The notes: generated by a model not told the origin, from the letters alone. Positions 47,175 to 57,095 are shown, counted from the stretch's first letter. The stretch: 64,000 nt of DNA from Propionispora sp. 2/2-37 (GCF_001298735.1 NZ_CYSP01000002.1:62001-126000); one strand, 5' to 3'. Numbers and translations are program-made.

Positions 47175-48317
47175 TCACATTTTACTTTTTATGACCTCTA
47201 TGGCTTTTTCCAGTTGAAGATCGGTAGTCTGAACTTTATCCTCCGGCAATTCCACCTTCACATCCGGTTCAATTCCCACTCCGTTAATGGAACGGTCGGC
47301 CGGAGTAAGATATTTGGCAATGGTCAATTTGATGCCCCCGCCGTTTAAGCGCAGCAGTGTCTGTACCGAACCCTTGCCGTAGGTTTTCGTTCCGACCAGT
47401 GTGCCGGCACCGGTATCCTGGACTGCGCCCGCGACAATTTCCGAAGCGCTGGCACTGCCGCCATTCACCAGAACAACAGCCGGATATTTAATGGCCGTCA
47501 AATCGGAATTGTGCGTTTCCCGGTTGCCCTGCCGGTCCACAACCGATACTACCGGACCTTCGGGTACAAATTTCGAAGCAACCTTTACGCTTTCCGTTAA
47601 TAAACCGCCGGGATTATCCCGCAAATCCAGAATCACGGCTTTCATCCCCTGTTGCTCCAGTTCCTGATATTTTTGCACAAAGTTATTGCCGGTATTCTCA
47701 TTAAACATGGAAATACGAATATAGCCGATCTGATCCGGCAGCATTTTGCCGGCCACCGTCTTAATCTGAATATTGGACCGGGTCAGCGTATAGTCCTGTT
47801 CTGCCGCGTTGCCGCGCCGGATGGTCAGTACCACCTGCGAACCTTCCGGTCCGCGGATTTTATTCACCGCTTCGTCCAGCAGCATTTCTTTGGTATCCTG
47901 CCCGTCAATCTTAACAATCAGATCGCCGCTTTTTATGCCGGCCTGCTCTCCCGGTGTCCCTTCAATTGGCGATACTACCATCAGCATCTTATCCTTCACA
48001 CCGACAACAATGCCAACCCCGCCAAAGGTCCCTTCGGTTTCGATCATAAAATCTTTATACATTTTAGGGTCCATATAAATAGAATGCGGATCACCCAAAG
48101 AAGCCACCATTCCCTTAATCGCCCCGGCAACCAACGTATCGGTCGATACCGCTTCCACATATTTGTTCTTCACAATCTGCATAGCATGGAACACCCGCCA
48201 GGTACCTGCCAGATCAGCCGCATTGACATTCAGCAGATACAAAAAACCTCCTGTTGTCGCCAGAAAGGTGATCAACACCAGCAGGACGGCTCCTGCAATG
48301 ACTTTACGCCGACTCAA
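47175..48317 (-). CDS. ctpA: S41 family C-terminal processing peptidase
   Basis: A ~380-residue exported serine protease. An N-terminal membrane segment (VIAGAVLLVLITFLATTGGFLYLL) is followed by a PDZ domain (GGVGIVVGVKDKMLMVVSPIEGTPGEQAGIKSGDLIVKIDG) and the S41 catalytic domain: DLRDNPGGLL, VVLVNGGSASASEIVAGAVQD (nucleophile Ser) and VGTKTYGKGSVQ (catalytic Lys). It trims exported proteins. The TTG at 48317 (after GAGGTG) is my preferred start. It follows the M23 peptidase of the FtsEX system, whose products are plausible substrates. Confidence 0.92.
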   Translation of the reverse strand: MSRRKVIAGAVLLVLITFLATTGGFLYLLNVNAADLAGTWRVFHAMQIVKNKYVEAVSTDTLVAGAIKGMVASLGDPHSIYMDPKMYKDFMIETEGTFGGVGIVVGVKDKMLMVVSPIEGTPGEQAGIKSGDLIVKIDGQDTKEMLLDEAVNKIRGPEGSQVVLTIRRGNAAEQDYTLTRSNIQIKTVAGKMLPDQIGYIRISMFNENTGNNFVQKYQELEQQGMKAVILDLRDNPGGLLTESVKVASKFVPEGPVVSVVDRQGNRETHNSDLTAIKYPAVVLVNGGSASASEIVAGAVQDTGAGTLVGTKTYGKGSVQTLLRLNGGGIKLTIAKYLTPADRSINGVGIEPDVKVELPEDKVQTTDLQLEKAIEVIKSKM

Positions 48318-48431
48318 TACCAACACCTCAATTCGCCTCAAGGAAAGTTCGAGGCCGAATAGCAGAGCCACTACTTAGCCTCGAACTCTCATGTAAACAA
48401 TCTTATGCACTACAAATCAAATTTATACATT

Positions 48432-49553
48432 TTACGGCAAATACGCCAGGGGATCTGTCGGGCTGCCGTTTTCCCGGACTTCAAAATGCAGATGCGGCCC
48501 TGTAGAGTAGCCGGTGGATCCCACCCGGGAAATGGCTTGTCCCTTGCTCACCCGCTGCCCTTCACTGACCAGCAGCTCGGAATTATGCCCATACAGGGTT
48601 GACAAGCCATTGCCATGGTCAATAATCACGGCCTTGCCATAGCCGCCCATCCAGCCGGAAAAGATAACCACGCCGCTGTCGGCAGCTGCCACCGTATCAC
48701 CGTAATCAGCCCCGATATCCAAGCCGCTGTGATAGCGGGCCGTTCCAAAAATCGGATGCGTCCGCCAGCCATACGGCGAAGTAATCGGACCGTGCGCCGG
48801 CCACATAAAGATACCTGACCCGCCTCCGGAACCGTAATTGCCGGCCTGGCTGCGAATCATCCGCTCAATCCGCTCGGAATCCTGCAAGAGTTCCTGATAA
48901 GCACGTTCAGCTTCATCCCGTTCACTGACCGCAGACTCCAGTACCTGTTCCTGCTGCTGCTTGCGGGCGGTGATCAAGTTTTTTTTCTCCTCCGCCGCCT
49001 TTTGCAGCTCCACAATGGCAGCCTTGTTGGCTTCCAGTTCAGCCTTCTTATCCAGTATCAGCTGGCGTTCGGCCTTGACCTTGTCCACCAGGCTTACATC
49101 CTGCCGGGCCACACGCTTCAAGATATCCATCCGGGTTACAAAATCATTGAAGTCATTTGCCCCCAGCAGCACATCCAGATAGTTAACCTGTCCGTTTTTG
49201 TAGATATCCCGCATCCGTTGGTTCAAAATCTGACTGCGTTTAGCCAGGTCCTTCTCCGCTTTGGCTAAAAATTCGCTGTTGACCTCAATTTTTTGTTCGG
49301 TTTCTTCCAACTGCTGCTGGATATCGTTATACTCCTTCTCAGCCACATCCAAATCGGTCTGCAACAAGCGTAAACGTTCGGAGACGCTGTCGACCTGGTT
49401 TTGTGCCTGCGCAGCCCGCTGTTGCTGACTCTGCATTTGCTGGCGGATGTTTTGCAGCTGCTGTTGACTGTCATCAGCCAGAACCGGAGAAACAGCAAGG
49501 GCAAATACGAGCAGCGCCAGCAGTATGGCCGTGTAACGGCGCATGGTAACCAA
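48432..49553 (-). CDS. Murein hydrolase activator / M23 peptidase (EnvC-like)
   Basis: A ~373-residue exported protein: signal peptide (ILLALLVFALAVSPVLA), a long coiled coil to about residue 235 (QQLQNIRQQMQSQQQRAAQAQ onward), and a C-terminal LytM/M23 domain with HSGLDIGADYGDTVAAADSG and GPHLHFEVRENGSPTDP. The zinc residues H...D and HLH are present, so it may be an active endopeptidase, unlike E. coli EnvC. ftsX lies directly upstream; FtsEX is known to drive such proteins. I prefer TTG 49553 over the next ATG because GGGAGGG is better spaced. Confidence 0.92.
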   Translation of the reverse strand: MVTMRRYTAILLALLVFALAVSPVLADDSQQQLQNIRQQMQSQQQRAAQAQNQVDSVSERLRLLQTDLDVAEKEYNDIQQQLEETEQKIEVNSEFLAKAEKDLAKRSQILNQRMRDIYKNGQVNYLDVLLGANDFNDFVTRMDILKRVARQDVSLVDKVKAERQLILDKKAELEANKAAIVELQKAAEEKKNLITARKQQQEQVLESAVSERDEAERAYQELLQDSERIERMIRSQAGNYGSGGGSGIFMWPAHGPITSPYGWRTHPIFGTARYHSGLDIGADYGDTVAAADSGVVIFSGWMGGYGKAVIIDHGNGLSTLYGHNSELLVSEGQRVSKGQAISRVGSTGYSTGPHLHFEVRENGSPTDPLAYLP

Positions 49554-49570
49554 TGGTATCCCTCCCACAA

Positions 49571-50458
49571 CTATACCTTCATGAATTTTTTCAAAGATAT
49601 CGTACTGCCCAAAGCTCCGATGGCCGTGCCCACCACCAGGAGAAACAGACTAATATTCGTAATAAAGGGGTATTTAGGAATAATCGGCAAAAATGCCAGG
49701 GACTGGTACACCTGCGAAACAAGCGCTCCGTAGCTCTGACTTAACAGCAGCACGGCGATCAGAGCGCCACCAAAGCCTAAAATCATGCCTTCAATTAGGA
49801 ACGGCCAGCGAATAAACCAGTCTGTTGCCCCCACATATTTCATAATGCCAATCTCGCGGCGGCGGGCAAAAACGGTAATACGGATGGTATTGGAAATAAT
49901 AAACAGCGCGGCCAGAGCCAGGAAGACGATCAGAATCAAACCGAAAATACGGATCATTTTAGCCAGAGTAAAGACATGTTCCACGACTTCCTGCCCGAAT
50001 TTGGCATTTTCCACGCCTTTCAATTCGTTAACGGCCTGCGCCACCGGCTTGACCTGTTCCGGCTTGTCCACCTTCACCTCAAAGGCATCCGGTAAAGGAT
50101 TGGTATCCCCCAGAGCCGCCAGCATGCCCTGTTGATCACCCAAACGTTGTTTAAAGCGCTCCATCGCCTCGCTCTTGCTCACAAACAGCACCTGATTAAC
50201 ACCCTGCATCTTGGTAATCCGGGTTCCGATTTCCCTGATCTCCAGATCACTGAGATCGTCCTGCAGATATACCGAAATTTCCACCTGCGATTCCAGCGCC
50301 TGGGCCATATTGTTTAGATTAAGCACCATAACCAAAAACATGCCCAAAATCAGGAGGGATAAAGCTACCGTACTGATGGAGGCAAAACTCATCAATCCGT
50401 TGCGGCGCATGGAAGTAACCGCTTCACGGATAAAATACTCCGCTGTTCTAATCTTCAT
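49571..50458 (-). CDS. ftsX: Cell-division ABC transporter permease FtsX
   Basis: A 295-residue membrane protein with four segments: one near residue 22-42 (SISTVALSLLILGMFLVMVLN), an extracytoplasmic loop of ~110 residues (ISVYLQDDLSDLEIREIG...), and three in the C-terminal half. It transmits ATP-driven motion of FtsE across the membrane to wall hydrolases. ATG 50458 has AGGGGGG upstream and overlaps the ftsE stop by 11 nt, which indicates translational coupling. Confidence 0.95.
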   Translation of the reverse strand: MKIRTAEYFIREAVTSMRRNGLMSFASISTVALSLLILGMFLVMVLNLNNMAQALESQVEISVYLQDDLSDLEIREIGTRITKMQGVNQVLFVSKSEAMERFKQRLGDQQGMLAALGDTNPLPDAFEVKVDKPEQVKPVAQAVNELKGVENAKFGQEVVEHVFTLAKMIRIFGLILIVFLALAALFIISNTIRITVFARRREIGIMKYVGATDWFIRWPFLIEGMILGFGGALIAVLLLSQSYGALVSQVYQSLAFLPIIPKYPFITNISLFLLVVGTAIGALGSTISLKKFMKV

Positions 50459-51134
50459 AGCCGTATACCCCCCTGGCTTCATCGCGGACAATACGGCTCT
50501 TCTCGATAGCAATTACCCGTTTGCGCATACCGTCAACAACCGTTTTGTCATGGGTGGCCATGACAACGGTTGTCCCATTTTGATTAATACGGTCGAATAT
50601 CTTCATAATTTCCCAGGAAGTCTCCGGATCCAGATTGCCGGTCGGTTCGTCGGCAATCATGATGACCGGATTGTTCACTATTGCCCGGGCAATAGCCACA
50701 CGCTGCTGTTCACCGCCCGACATCTGCTGCGGATAATGCCGTGACTTGCCGCGCAGCCCCACCAGATCCAATACGTGCTGTACCCGTTTTTGTATTTCCC
50801 GGCGCGGCGCCTCCACCACCTGCATGGCAAAGGCCACATTATCATAAGCCGTCTTATTCGGCAATAAACGGTAATCCTGAAATACGATACCTAAACTGCG
50901 CCGCAGATAAGGCACCTGCGCAGGCGCCAAATTTCCCACATTACGTCCGTTTACAATCAGCGATCCCTGCGTCGGCAATTCTTCCCGGAAAATCAGTTTG
51001 ATGAAAGTCGATTTTCCTGCTCCGCTCGGCCCTACAACAAAGACAAACTCCCCTTTTTGAATCTCCACATTCACATTCGAGAGGGCGACAGAACCGTTGC
51101 TGTATACCTTGGAAACGCCATTCATATTGATCAA
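50448..51134 (-). CDS. ftsE: Cell-division ATP-binding protein FtsE
   Basis: A 228-residue ABC ATPase. Walker A is [15 protein letters not shown], the signature is [16 protein letters not shown], and Walker B is [12 protein letters not shown] with H-loop VMATHDK. It pairs with FtsX. The start is TTG at 51134 after GGGGGAG. It is the first gene of ftsE-ftsX-M23-S41, a run that together looks like a wall-cleavage module. Confidence 0.96.
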   Translation of the reverse strand: MINMNGVSKVYSNGSVALSNVNVEIQKGEFVFVVGPSGAGKSTFIKLIFREELPTQGSLIVNGRNVGNLAPAQVPYLRRSLGIVFQDYRLLPNKTAYDNVAFAMQVVEAPRREIQKRVQHVLDLVGLRGKSRHYPQQMSGGEQQRVAIARAIVNNPVIMIADEPTGNLDPETSWEIMKIFDRINQNGTTVVMATHDKTVVDGMRKRVIAIEKSRIVRDEARGVYGYED

Positions 51135-51167
51135 TAGTCACTCCCCCTTCATTAGTCTGCTATACAG

Positions 51168-51216
51168 AAAAAGCGTCACTTTTTTGCTCATACCTTTTTT
51201 AAAATTTGACGCTTTT
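51168..51216 (-). terminator. Terminator of the M50 peptidase gene
   Basis: Minus-strand AAAAGCGTCAA and GTGACGCTTTTT pair around an A/T-rich loop and run into TTTTTCTG. Confidence 0.65.
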
Positions 51217-51269
51217 GGTAAAAAACCTTCTTTTTTTGCAGTATTTCTAAACATTCCTGACATTTATTC

Positions 51270-52007
51270 TCAGTTGTGCAGCAAATCGGCAATATATAGT
51301 GTCATAACTCCCAGCACCGACAATAAGCCCAGGTACCAAAACAGCACCGCCAGCCGCTGCCGCAGTGTCAGGTCATAATAACTGCCAAGTACATCGCCTT
51401 TCCATAAGCGGAGCAGGGAAACTACGAGAATAACAAACAAAAAAATATTTTGCGTATAACAAAACAACGCGCCCACGCTAAAACTGCCAACCCACCACAG
51501 GTTGGGTGAAATCGCAGCCGCGATGCGTCCCCCATCCAAAGGCTCGCAGGGAATCAGGTTAAATAAATTGAGCAGGCAGGCCGCATAGGCAACAACCAAG
51601 ATAAGTATATCATCCGTCCAGAGGTAGAGGGCCAGGCACACCAGCGCACTCAGTGTTCCGGCTGCCGGACCGCCGATAGCAATGTTGGCCTCCATTTTTG
51701 CATTATATGGACGCTGTTTTAAACTGATCACCGCCCCAAGGAAAGGAATGAACAAGGGCTTGGAAACATGCAGTCCGACAACACGGGAAGCAAAAAAATG
51801 CCCAAATTCATGGACAAACAACAACAGGACAAACCCAATGGCAAAGCTAAGACCGAAGGCAAATGCATAAGCGGCCAGCGAAACCAGCATGGACACAGCC
51901 ATAAAGCTTATTGAACCGAATTTACATACTGCCACGATACCGACCAGGCCGGCTGTCAGCCGCCGGACCACTTGGCGGCCAAAGCATAACACACTCCATG
52001 GTCCCAC
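51270..52007 (-). CDS. Site-2 protease-like M50 metallopeptidase
   Basis: A ~245-residue membrane protease with about six hydrophobic segments. The zinc site is LFVHEFGHFFASR and the third ligand is in NLFNLIPCEPLDGGR. Family members cut transmembrane substrates; here the substrate is unknown. No PDZ domain is present. The likely start is GTG at 52007 after GGGAGGGG. It lies between ftsE and the YitT gene on the same strand. Confidence 0.9.
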   Translation of the reverse strand: MGPWSVLCFGRQVVRRLTAGLVGIVAVCKFGSISFMAVSMLVSLAAYAFAFGLSFAIGFVLLLFVHEFGHFFASRVVGLHVSKPLFIPFLGAVISLKQRPYNAKMEANIAIGGPAAGTLSALVCLALYLWTDDILILVVAYAACLLNLFNLIPCEPLDGGRIAAAISPNLWWVGSFSVGALFCYTQNIFLFVILVVSLLRLWKGDVLGSYYDLTLRQRLAVLFWYLGLLSVLGVMTLYIADLLHN

Positions 52008-52069
52008 AAGTTCCCCTCCCGTCCAGCCAATCATAAGCGCCTATATACTGGATTAAGCTTACCTGCGGA

Positions 52070-52147
52070 GGGGCGGGTGTTTATTTTTTATTGGATGACT
52101 GTCCGAAAAAGCGAGTTTTTAGAAAATAAAAAATAAACACCCGTCCC
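52070..52147. repeat. Covarying palindrome, copy E2 (upstream of the M50 gene)
   Basis: GGGGCGGGTGTTTATTTTTT pairs with AAAAAATAAACACCCGTCCC. The loop shares TTATTGGATGACTGT with copy E1 at 44752-44827. Compared with E1 it has an A-T to G-C swap in the stem and one added T matched by one added A. Confidence 0.8.
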
Positions 52148-52212
52148 GGAGCCTCTCACATTCAGCCCATAAAAAAACGACTCTTTCTATGCATATGCAC
52201 GCAAGAGCCGAT

Positions 52213-53052
52213 TTATTTGCTAAATCCCTCACCCAAAACCTCGTGGGCATCCGCCACGATGACAAAAGCTTTAGCATCCAACTGCGAGACCAGTTCTTTA
52301 AGCCGGGTGACCTCACTGATGCTGACGACACACATCACCACTTCTCCGTTCTGTTTTGTATAGCCTCCCCGCGCCGAGAAGAAGGTCACCCCGCGGGACA
52401 GTTCCTGCATAATGGCCTCAGCCACTTGCTCCGGAATGGCTGTTATAATCAAAAAAACTTTGGCTGAACTGGGGCCTTCCTGGACCAAATCAATAATTTT
52501 GCTGGTTACAAACAGTGAAATCAAGGCATATAATGAAAGCTCCGCGCTTTTAAAGGCGATGCCGGCAGAGGCTATAACGAAAAAATCCACCATCAAGAGC
52601 GCCTGACCAACCCGGATGTCAAATAATTTGCTGATAATGGCCGCCACCTGATCCGTGCCTGCCGTCGTCCCTTTGGAACGGAAGACCAGACCCAGCCCGA
52701 TCCCGGAAATCACACCGCCATAAAAAGAAGCCAGCAGCAAATCATGCGTTAATACCGGTATATAGGGAGCGCTGATATCCACCGTCACGGCCAGCAGCGC
52801 CGCCCCGAACAGCGTATTGATGCCAAAACGCGGTCCCAGTATTTTCAGGCTGACTAAGAGCATAGGTATATCAAAGGCAATCATCGTCATCCCGACCGGG
52901 AAACCCAGCACATGATGCAGCACCGTAGCCAGACCGCTGATTCCGCCGGCTGCGATCTTATTGGGAATTAAAAACATATTCAGCCCCAAAGCAGTAATCA
53001 CGGCTCCTGCTGCAATCCCCAGGTAATTCCACACCGTACCTCGTTTACTCAT
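52213..53052 (-). CDS. YitT family membrane protein
   Basis: A 279-residue protein: five or so membrane segments in the first ~200 residues (LGIAAGAVITALGLNMFLIP, GGVISGIGLGLVFRSKGTTAGTDQ) and a cytoplasmic C-terminal DUF2179 domain (VFLIITAIPEQVAEAIMQELSRGVTFFSARGGYT). The family's function is unknown. It is six nt downstream of csaB and may share its transcript. The ATG at 53052 is used. Confidence 0.92.
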   Translation of the reverse strand: MSKRGTVWNYLGIAAGAVITALGLNMFLIPNKIAAGGISGLATVLHHVLGFPVGMTMIAFDIPMLLVSLKILGPRFGINTLFGAALLAVTVDISAPYIPVLTHDLLLASFYGGVISGIGLGLVFRSKGTTAGTDQVAAIISKLFDIRVGQALLMVDFFVIASAGIAFKSAELSLYALISLFVTSKIIDLVQEGPSSAKVFLIITAIPEQVAEAIMQELSRGVTFFSARGGYTKQNGEVVMCVVSISEVTRLKELVSQLDAKAFVIVADAHEVLGEGFSK

Positions 53053-53057
53053 GGCTT

Positions 53058-54167
53058 CTACCCCTGTGTCTTACCAATTAATTCCATAGCCAGTTCAGCA
53101 CTACGAAAAGCCTGCTTATGCAGCCTGGCCATGCGCTCCTCTCTTTGCCGGTTAGGACGCTGAATCTCAGGCCACAATTCCCTGACTTTATCTATTAGCG
53201 TATCCACCGTTATGGTTTTTAATGTACCCACCGGACTTTCACCCAGACATTCTAGAAAACGGTCAATTTTAGGGTCGTAGGAGATACCGGCCAGAGGAAC
53301 GTGCATAACGGCAGCAAAAATCAGTGCGTGCAAACGGATACCAAGCAGCATATCCAGATTGCCCACTAGTGATAATAATTCATATGTTGTATATTCTTCG
53401 CTCAGAACATGAACCTGCTGCCGGCAGCGGGAAACAATTTTTTTTGCGGCCAGCAGGTCTTCCGGGCATTGCATGGGTATAAAAACCACCCTGGCGCCAA
53501 ATTCGGCTACGATCCGGTCGGCCGTTTCCGCCAGAACCTGTTTATAATAATCCCATTCCCGCCATTCCCGCACCGATATACCGATCAGCGGCGTCGCGCC
53601 TTCCAAGGCATGACGCCGCAAAATAGCCCGCCCGATTTCCTTATCCACGGGATGCATGGCCAGCACCGGGTCAGCCGTAACATAAACCGCCGGCCGGGTA
53701 ACCCGGAGCCGTTTTAACTCATCATACGAGCCTTCATCCCGCACAGTAATCAGATTCACCATATTGCCAATATAACGCATGGCTGCCTGCGCCAGTCTGC
53801 CGCATACCGGCCCGATTCCCTGGGCATACAGCATAACCGGCACCTTTAGTTTTTGAGCCAGCAGCATAATACTCAAATAGTAATACAGGCTGCGGTCGCT
53901 GGTTACATCCTGCAGCAAGCTGCCGCCGCCGCTGATTAACAGCTGGCTGCCGGACAAAGCCCTGGCGATTCCCGGATAATTGAGACGATATACGGCTTCT
54001 ACTCCATGGCGTTGACGGGTATCGACCGGATTACCGGAAAGCACAATGATTTTTACTCTGGGATTCAAATCGGTCAGCGCCTCGATCATCGCCGCCAGCA
54101 TGGCTTCATCCCCGGCATTGGCAAAACCGTAATAACCGGAAATAACAATCTGACATACCTCACTCAT
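53058..54167 (-). CDS. csaB: Polysaccharide pyruvyl transferase CsaB
   Basis: A 369-residue CsaB-like protein that adds pyruvyl ketal groups to a cell-wall polymer, the usual anchor for SLH-domain S-layer proteins. It has ISGYYGFANAGDEAMLAAMIEAL at the start, LLISGGGSLLQDVTSDRSLYYYL and LLGIRLHALIFAAVMHVPL near the end. The start ATG 54167 has AAGGAG upstream and overlaps the DUF5693 gene's stop by 8 nt, so both are translated together. No SLH protein is in the window. Confidence 0.92.
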   Translation of the reverse strand: MSEVCQIVISGYYGFANAGDEAMLAAMIEALTDLNPRVKIIVLSGNPVDTRQRHGVEAVYRLNYPGIARALSGSQLLISGGGSLLQDVTSDRSLYYYLSIMLLAQKLKVPVMLYAQGIGPVCGRLAQAAMRYIGNMVNLITVRDEGSYDELKRLRVTRPAVYVTADPVLAMHPVDKEIGRAILRRHALEGATPLIGISVREWREWDYYKQVLAETADRIVAEFGARVVFIPMQCPEDLLAAKKIVSRCRQQVHVLSEEYTTYELLSLVGNLDMLLGIRLHALIFAAVMHVPLAGISYDPKIDRFLECLGESPVGTLKTITVDTLIDKVRELWPEIQRPNRQREERMARLHKQAFRSAELAMELIGKTQG

Positions 54168-56325
54168 GTTCTGCAGTTCTCCTTCCCCACACAAACACCA
54201 GGTAATGAAGAAGCTGCACTCCGGCCAGCGCAATCACGCCGCATACAATCCCCATAACCAAACCGTCCAATCCGCGCACAAACGACATAAGAACCGGCGT
54301 GCGCATGTGGGCAAACGTTTCTACCAGCGACCCCTGACCAATCGTAGCCGCCACAACCAGTGCATAATGCAAAATCGAAGGCCAGCGCCGGTAGGCCGCC
54401 ATAACCAGGAGAAAAAAGGCGGGATGACCGACCATAAATTCCTTGCCGCGGGGACGTGCATACATTACCTGCTCCAGCAGATATCTTAGCTTAATCTCCA
54501 GTGCAGGCACCGGCACTCCCGCCGTATGCCCGGACCGGCCGACATAAATCCAGGCCGCAAGAGCTACAAAAGCTGCTCCCAGCAGAGTTTTCATATACAC
54601 GGGATAATTTAATATCCTGTTTACCTGCTGCCGGATGCTCCAAAAACCTACTTCATCCTGCTCGCCGAAAATATTGTACCGCGTCATATAGATAAGCGTA
54701 ATCACCACCAGAGGCGCTACAAAAATCAGCTTTACACCCCGGAAAATTTCTATTTCCAGCAGGAAACGGACGTCGGCCAGCATCGCGCCAACATAAAAAC
54801 CCCCGATCAGCGACAACAGCACCGTTACAGTAAGAGCACGGCTGGCAACCCCGATCATTTTTCCCAGGCCAACCCTTTCATCTGCGGCAAATTGTCCGTT
54901 TTGCCGCCAGCGGTCCAATTGCCAGGTCATAGCCAGTACCGGAAAAAGAATGGCACTCATTGTAGCTACTGCCTGACGGATGAACGTTCCGCCGCCGGTA
55001 AACAGCGGAATAATCAAGAGCACCGACAGCACGGCCAGCAGCCCATACTGATAACGCACCGCAAAGGGATAAATCAGCGTTAATAATAAAACCCCGGCTG
55101 CCGTAGCGCCGACTATTACCAAGGCCAGCAAATAAGGTGAAGGAAAATAGGGGGAAAAATAAGTAGCCCTTCCCAGGGTAAAACCATTCGCTTTTAACTC
55201 TCCGGCCACACCCGCCACATAATCCAGGTTAGTCTCCACCAGTGTTTTTCCTACTTCAGGCTTTTCATAAGTCCGGAGCAGATTCATCCGTATGTTGCGT
55301 TCCTGATCGGTCAGCAGCCAGCGGTGAATAGCTTCCGTCGGTTTCAGCTTGGGCTGCTCGTCCTTCGGAATGACATATACCCTGGCCGCCTGATAGCCAT
55401 GGGCCGCTGCCAGATCCATTAGACCCTCCTGCTTGACAAACTGCAGCTGCAGCGGATGCTCAATCATTGCCAGGGTAAGGTTATGCTGTTTCATTTGCTC
55501 CACAGTCTGCGTCAGCAAATCGGGATACCCCAGCACTTCCTCACCGGTAAACATAATAGAACTCACGTTGCCGATGCCGGACAAACGTCTAAAGACGGCA
55601 TTGACATCATCCGGTTTCACTTTGGTATAGTTGGAAGGACGTGCCACCACATAAAACCCGTTTGCAGCCACTTCCCGCATTTCCGCACTTGATAAACCAA
55701 GGTTCCACTTTATGACCTTTTCATAATCGGCCTTGATGACCAGAATCGGCGTATTCCCGTCAACCAGAACCCGCACCCGCTCCAGGCCCAGCCGCCGGAT
55801 TAAGTCTTCCTTAACCTCGGCAAACGTCTCGGGGTCATGTCCGATCACATACACATCCTCCGCCCGGATGCGCCCTGCTTCCACAAAACTACGCCATAAC
55901 GGATCGGCCAGTCCACTGCCGCCCGTACGATAACGCTGTACAATCTGCATGCCGGGCACGGCTGTTACCAGACCATTCTCGTTCAGTTTCTCGCCTGTGC
56001 CGTACTGCTGCAAAATCTGTGTTCCGGGTACGGTTGACACCAGGCCGCTCGCATTCAGCTTTTCCAGGGTCATCTCATATACAGACAGCGACGTAATACC
56101 GGCTTCTTTAAACCGGCGCATAAGTTCCGGCACAGCCACACCATCAATGCGCGCCAGAGTGGTAAGGTCCTCATAATCCAGTACCATTTCCACCCGGGTA
56201 TTATTTTCTTCCTGAACATGCCGCTGCCATCCGATGGCCAGGGCTGCCAGCAAGCCGATAACAATAAATAAAATAAGTACTTTATTATATTTGTATTCCG
56301 TCAACAATCTCTCCACCTTTATCAA
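54160..56325 (-). CDS. DUF5693 family membrane protein
   Basis: A 721-residue protein. One membrane segment lies near residues 15-33, then an extracytoplasmic region of ~370 residues, then about seven more segments in the C-terminal half (LLALVIVGATAAGVLLLTL and on). DUF5693 proteins often precede csaB, as here, and probably serve envelope polymer export or modification; function is unproven. The extracytoplasmic part includes a tandem 24-residue duplication (residues 88-111 and 112-135). A basic N-terminus and ATG at 56325 support the start. Confidence 0.85.
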   Translation of the reverse strand: MIKVERLLTEYKYNKVLILFIVIGLLAALAIGWQRHVQEENNTRVEMVLDYEDLTTLARIDGVAVPELMRRFKEAGITSLSVYEMTLEKLNASGLVSTVPGTQILQQYGTGEKLNENGLVTAVPGMQIVQRYRTGGSGLADPLWRSFVEAGRIRAEDVYVIGHDPETFAEVKEDLIRRLGLERVRVLVDGNTPILVIKADYEKVIKWNLGLSSAEMREVAANGFYVVARPSNYTKVKPDDVNAVFRRLSGIGNVSSIMFTGEEVLGYPDLLTQTVEQMKQHNLTLAMIEHPLQLQFVKQEGLMDLAAAHGYQAARVYVIPKDEQPKLKPTEAIHRWLLTDQERNIRMNLLRTYEKPEVGKTLVETNLDYVAGVAGELKANGFTLGRATYFSPYFPSPYLLALVIVGATAAGVLLLTLIYPFAVRYQYGLLAVLSVLLIIPLFTGGGTFIRQAVATMSAILFPVLAMTWQLDRWRQNGQFAADERVGLGKMIGVASRALTVTVLLSLIGGFYVGAMLADVRFLLEIEIFRGVKLIFVAPLVVITLIYMTRYNIFGEQDEVGFWSIRQQVNRILNYPVYMKTLLGAAFVALAAWIYVGRSGHTAGVPVPALEIKLRYLLEQVMYARPRGKEFMVGHPAFFLLVMAAYRRWPSILHYALVVAATIGQGSLVETFAHMRTPVLMSFVRGLDGLVMGIVCGVIALAGVQLLHYLVFVWGRRTAEHE

Positions 56326-56381
56326 ATAACTCCAAAAGAAACATCAGCAGGCAAAATGACTTCCCCACTGTTCCCGGCTGA

Positions 56382-57077
56382 TCACCGGGACCGGTTATCC
56401 GTGTGGATCGTCACTTTGCCGTGTTCCATCACAACGTCACGCGCACTGACATTAAAGGCGAGCTTCTTCAAATCTACAAGCGGGATTTCTGTTAATACCG
56501 CACCGCCCAGATTTCCTACCAAATTATTGTTAAGCAAGAAGCGTTCCGTAACAAAAGTAATTTTCTGTCCATTACCCACGACCTTACCCTCTAAGGTAAT
56601 CGCCAGGTTGGCAAAACCGCCAATGGAGAAATTGCTGCTGACCTGCACTTTGTCAGGCGTAACCGTCACGGCAGCATTCCGTATTCCTTTCACCGACTGG
56701 TTCAAATAAGCGGCTAATTCATTGGCAGTGAGAACCACAGCCAAATCCACCGTTCCCACCGAGGTAAGCTTCACTGCCCGCTGACCAAGCAGTGCCGGCA
56801 TATCCAATTGGACATCGGTCAGCACGGCATGCAGTTCGCTAAAGGTCAGCTTGTCAACCTGAGCCTGGGCCGCATCCAAAGTGATTGTATCAAATCCTCC
56901 GCCCAGCATCAAGAAACCCGGAGTTTTTTCCAGTTTAACGGCAACCTGATCGCTGTGAACCAGCTCCATCAGACCATTGGTCATAACCCTTGACAAGACT
57001 GACGGCAACAGCCATTGGCTGAGAACAACCAGCGCCAATCCGCTAAGCAGCAAAATTACGATAAGGCGCTTCGACAT
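56382..57077 (-). CDS. DUF2993 family (LmeA-like) envelope protein
   Basis: A 231-residue protein with an N-terminal membrane anchor (LIVILLLSGLALVVLSQWLL) and a soluble domain with repeated beta-strands (FLMLGGGFDTITLDAAQAQVDKL; SIGGFANLAITLEGKVVG). This fits DUF2993, a lipid-binding fold seen in LmeA. The role here is unknown. AAGGAGG lies just before the ATG. It lies between prfB (18 nt upstream) and the DUF5693 gene and is probably part of the secA-prfB transcript. Confidence 0.8.
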   Translation of the reverse strand: MSKRLIVILLLSGLALVVLSQWLLPSVLSRVMTNGLMELVHSDQVAVKLEKTPGFLMLGGGFDTITLDAAQAQVDKLTFSELHAVLTDVQLDMPALLGQRAVKLTSVGTVDLAVVLTANELAAYLNQSVKGIRNAAVTVTPDKVQVSSNFSIGGFANLAITLEGKVVGNGQKITFVTERFLLNNNLVGNLGGAVLTEIPLVDLKKLAFNVSARDVVMEHGKVTIHTDNRSR

Positions 57078-57095
57078 GCAAGGTCCCTCCTTGTT

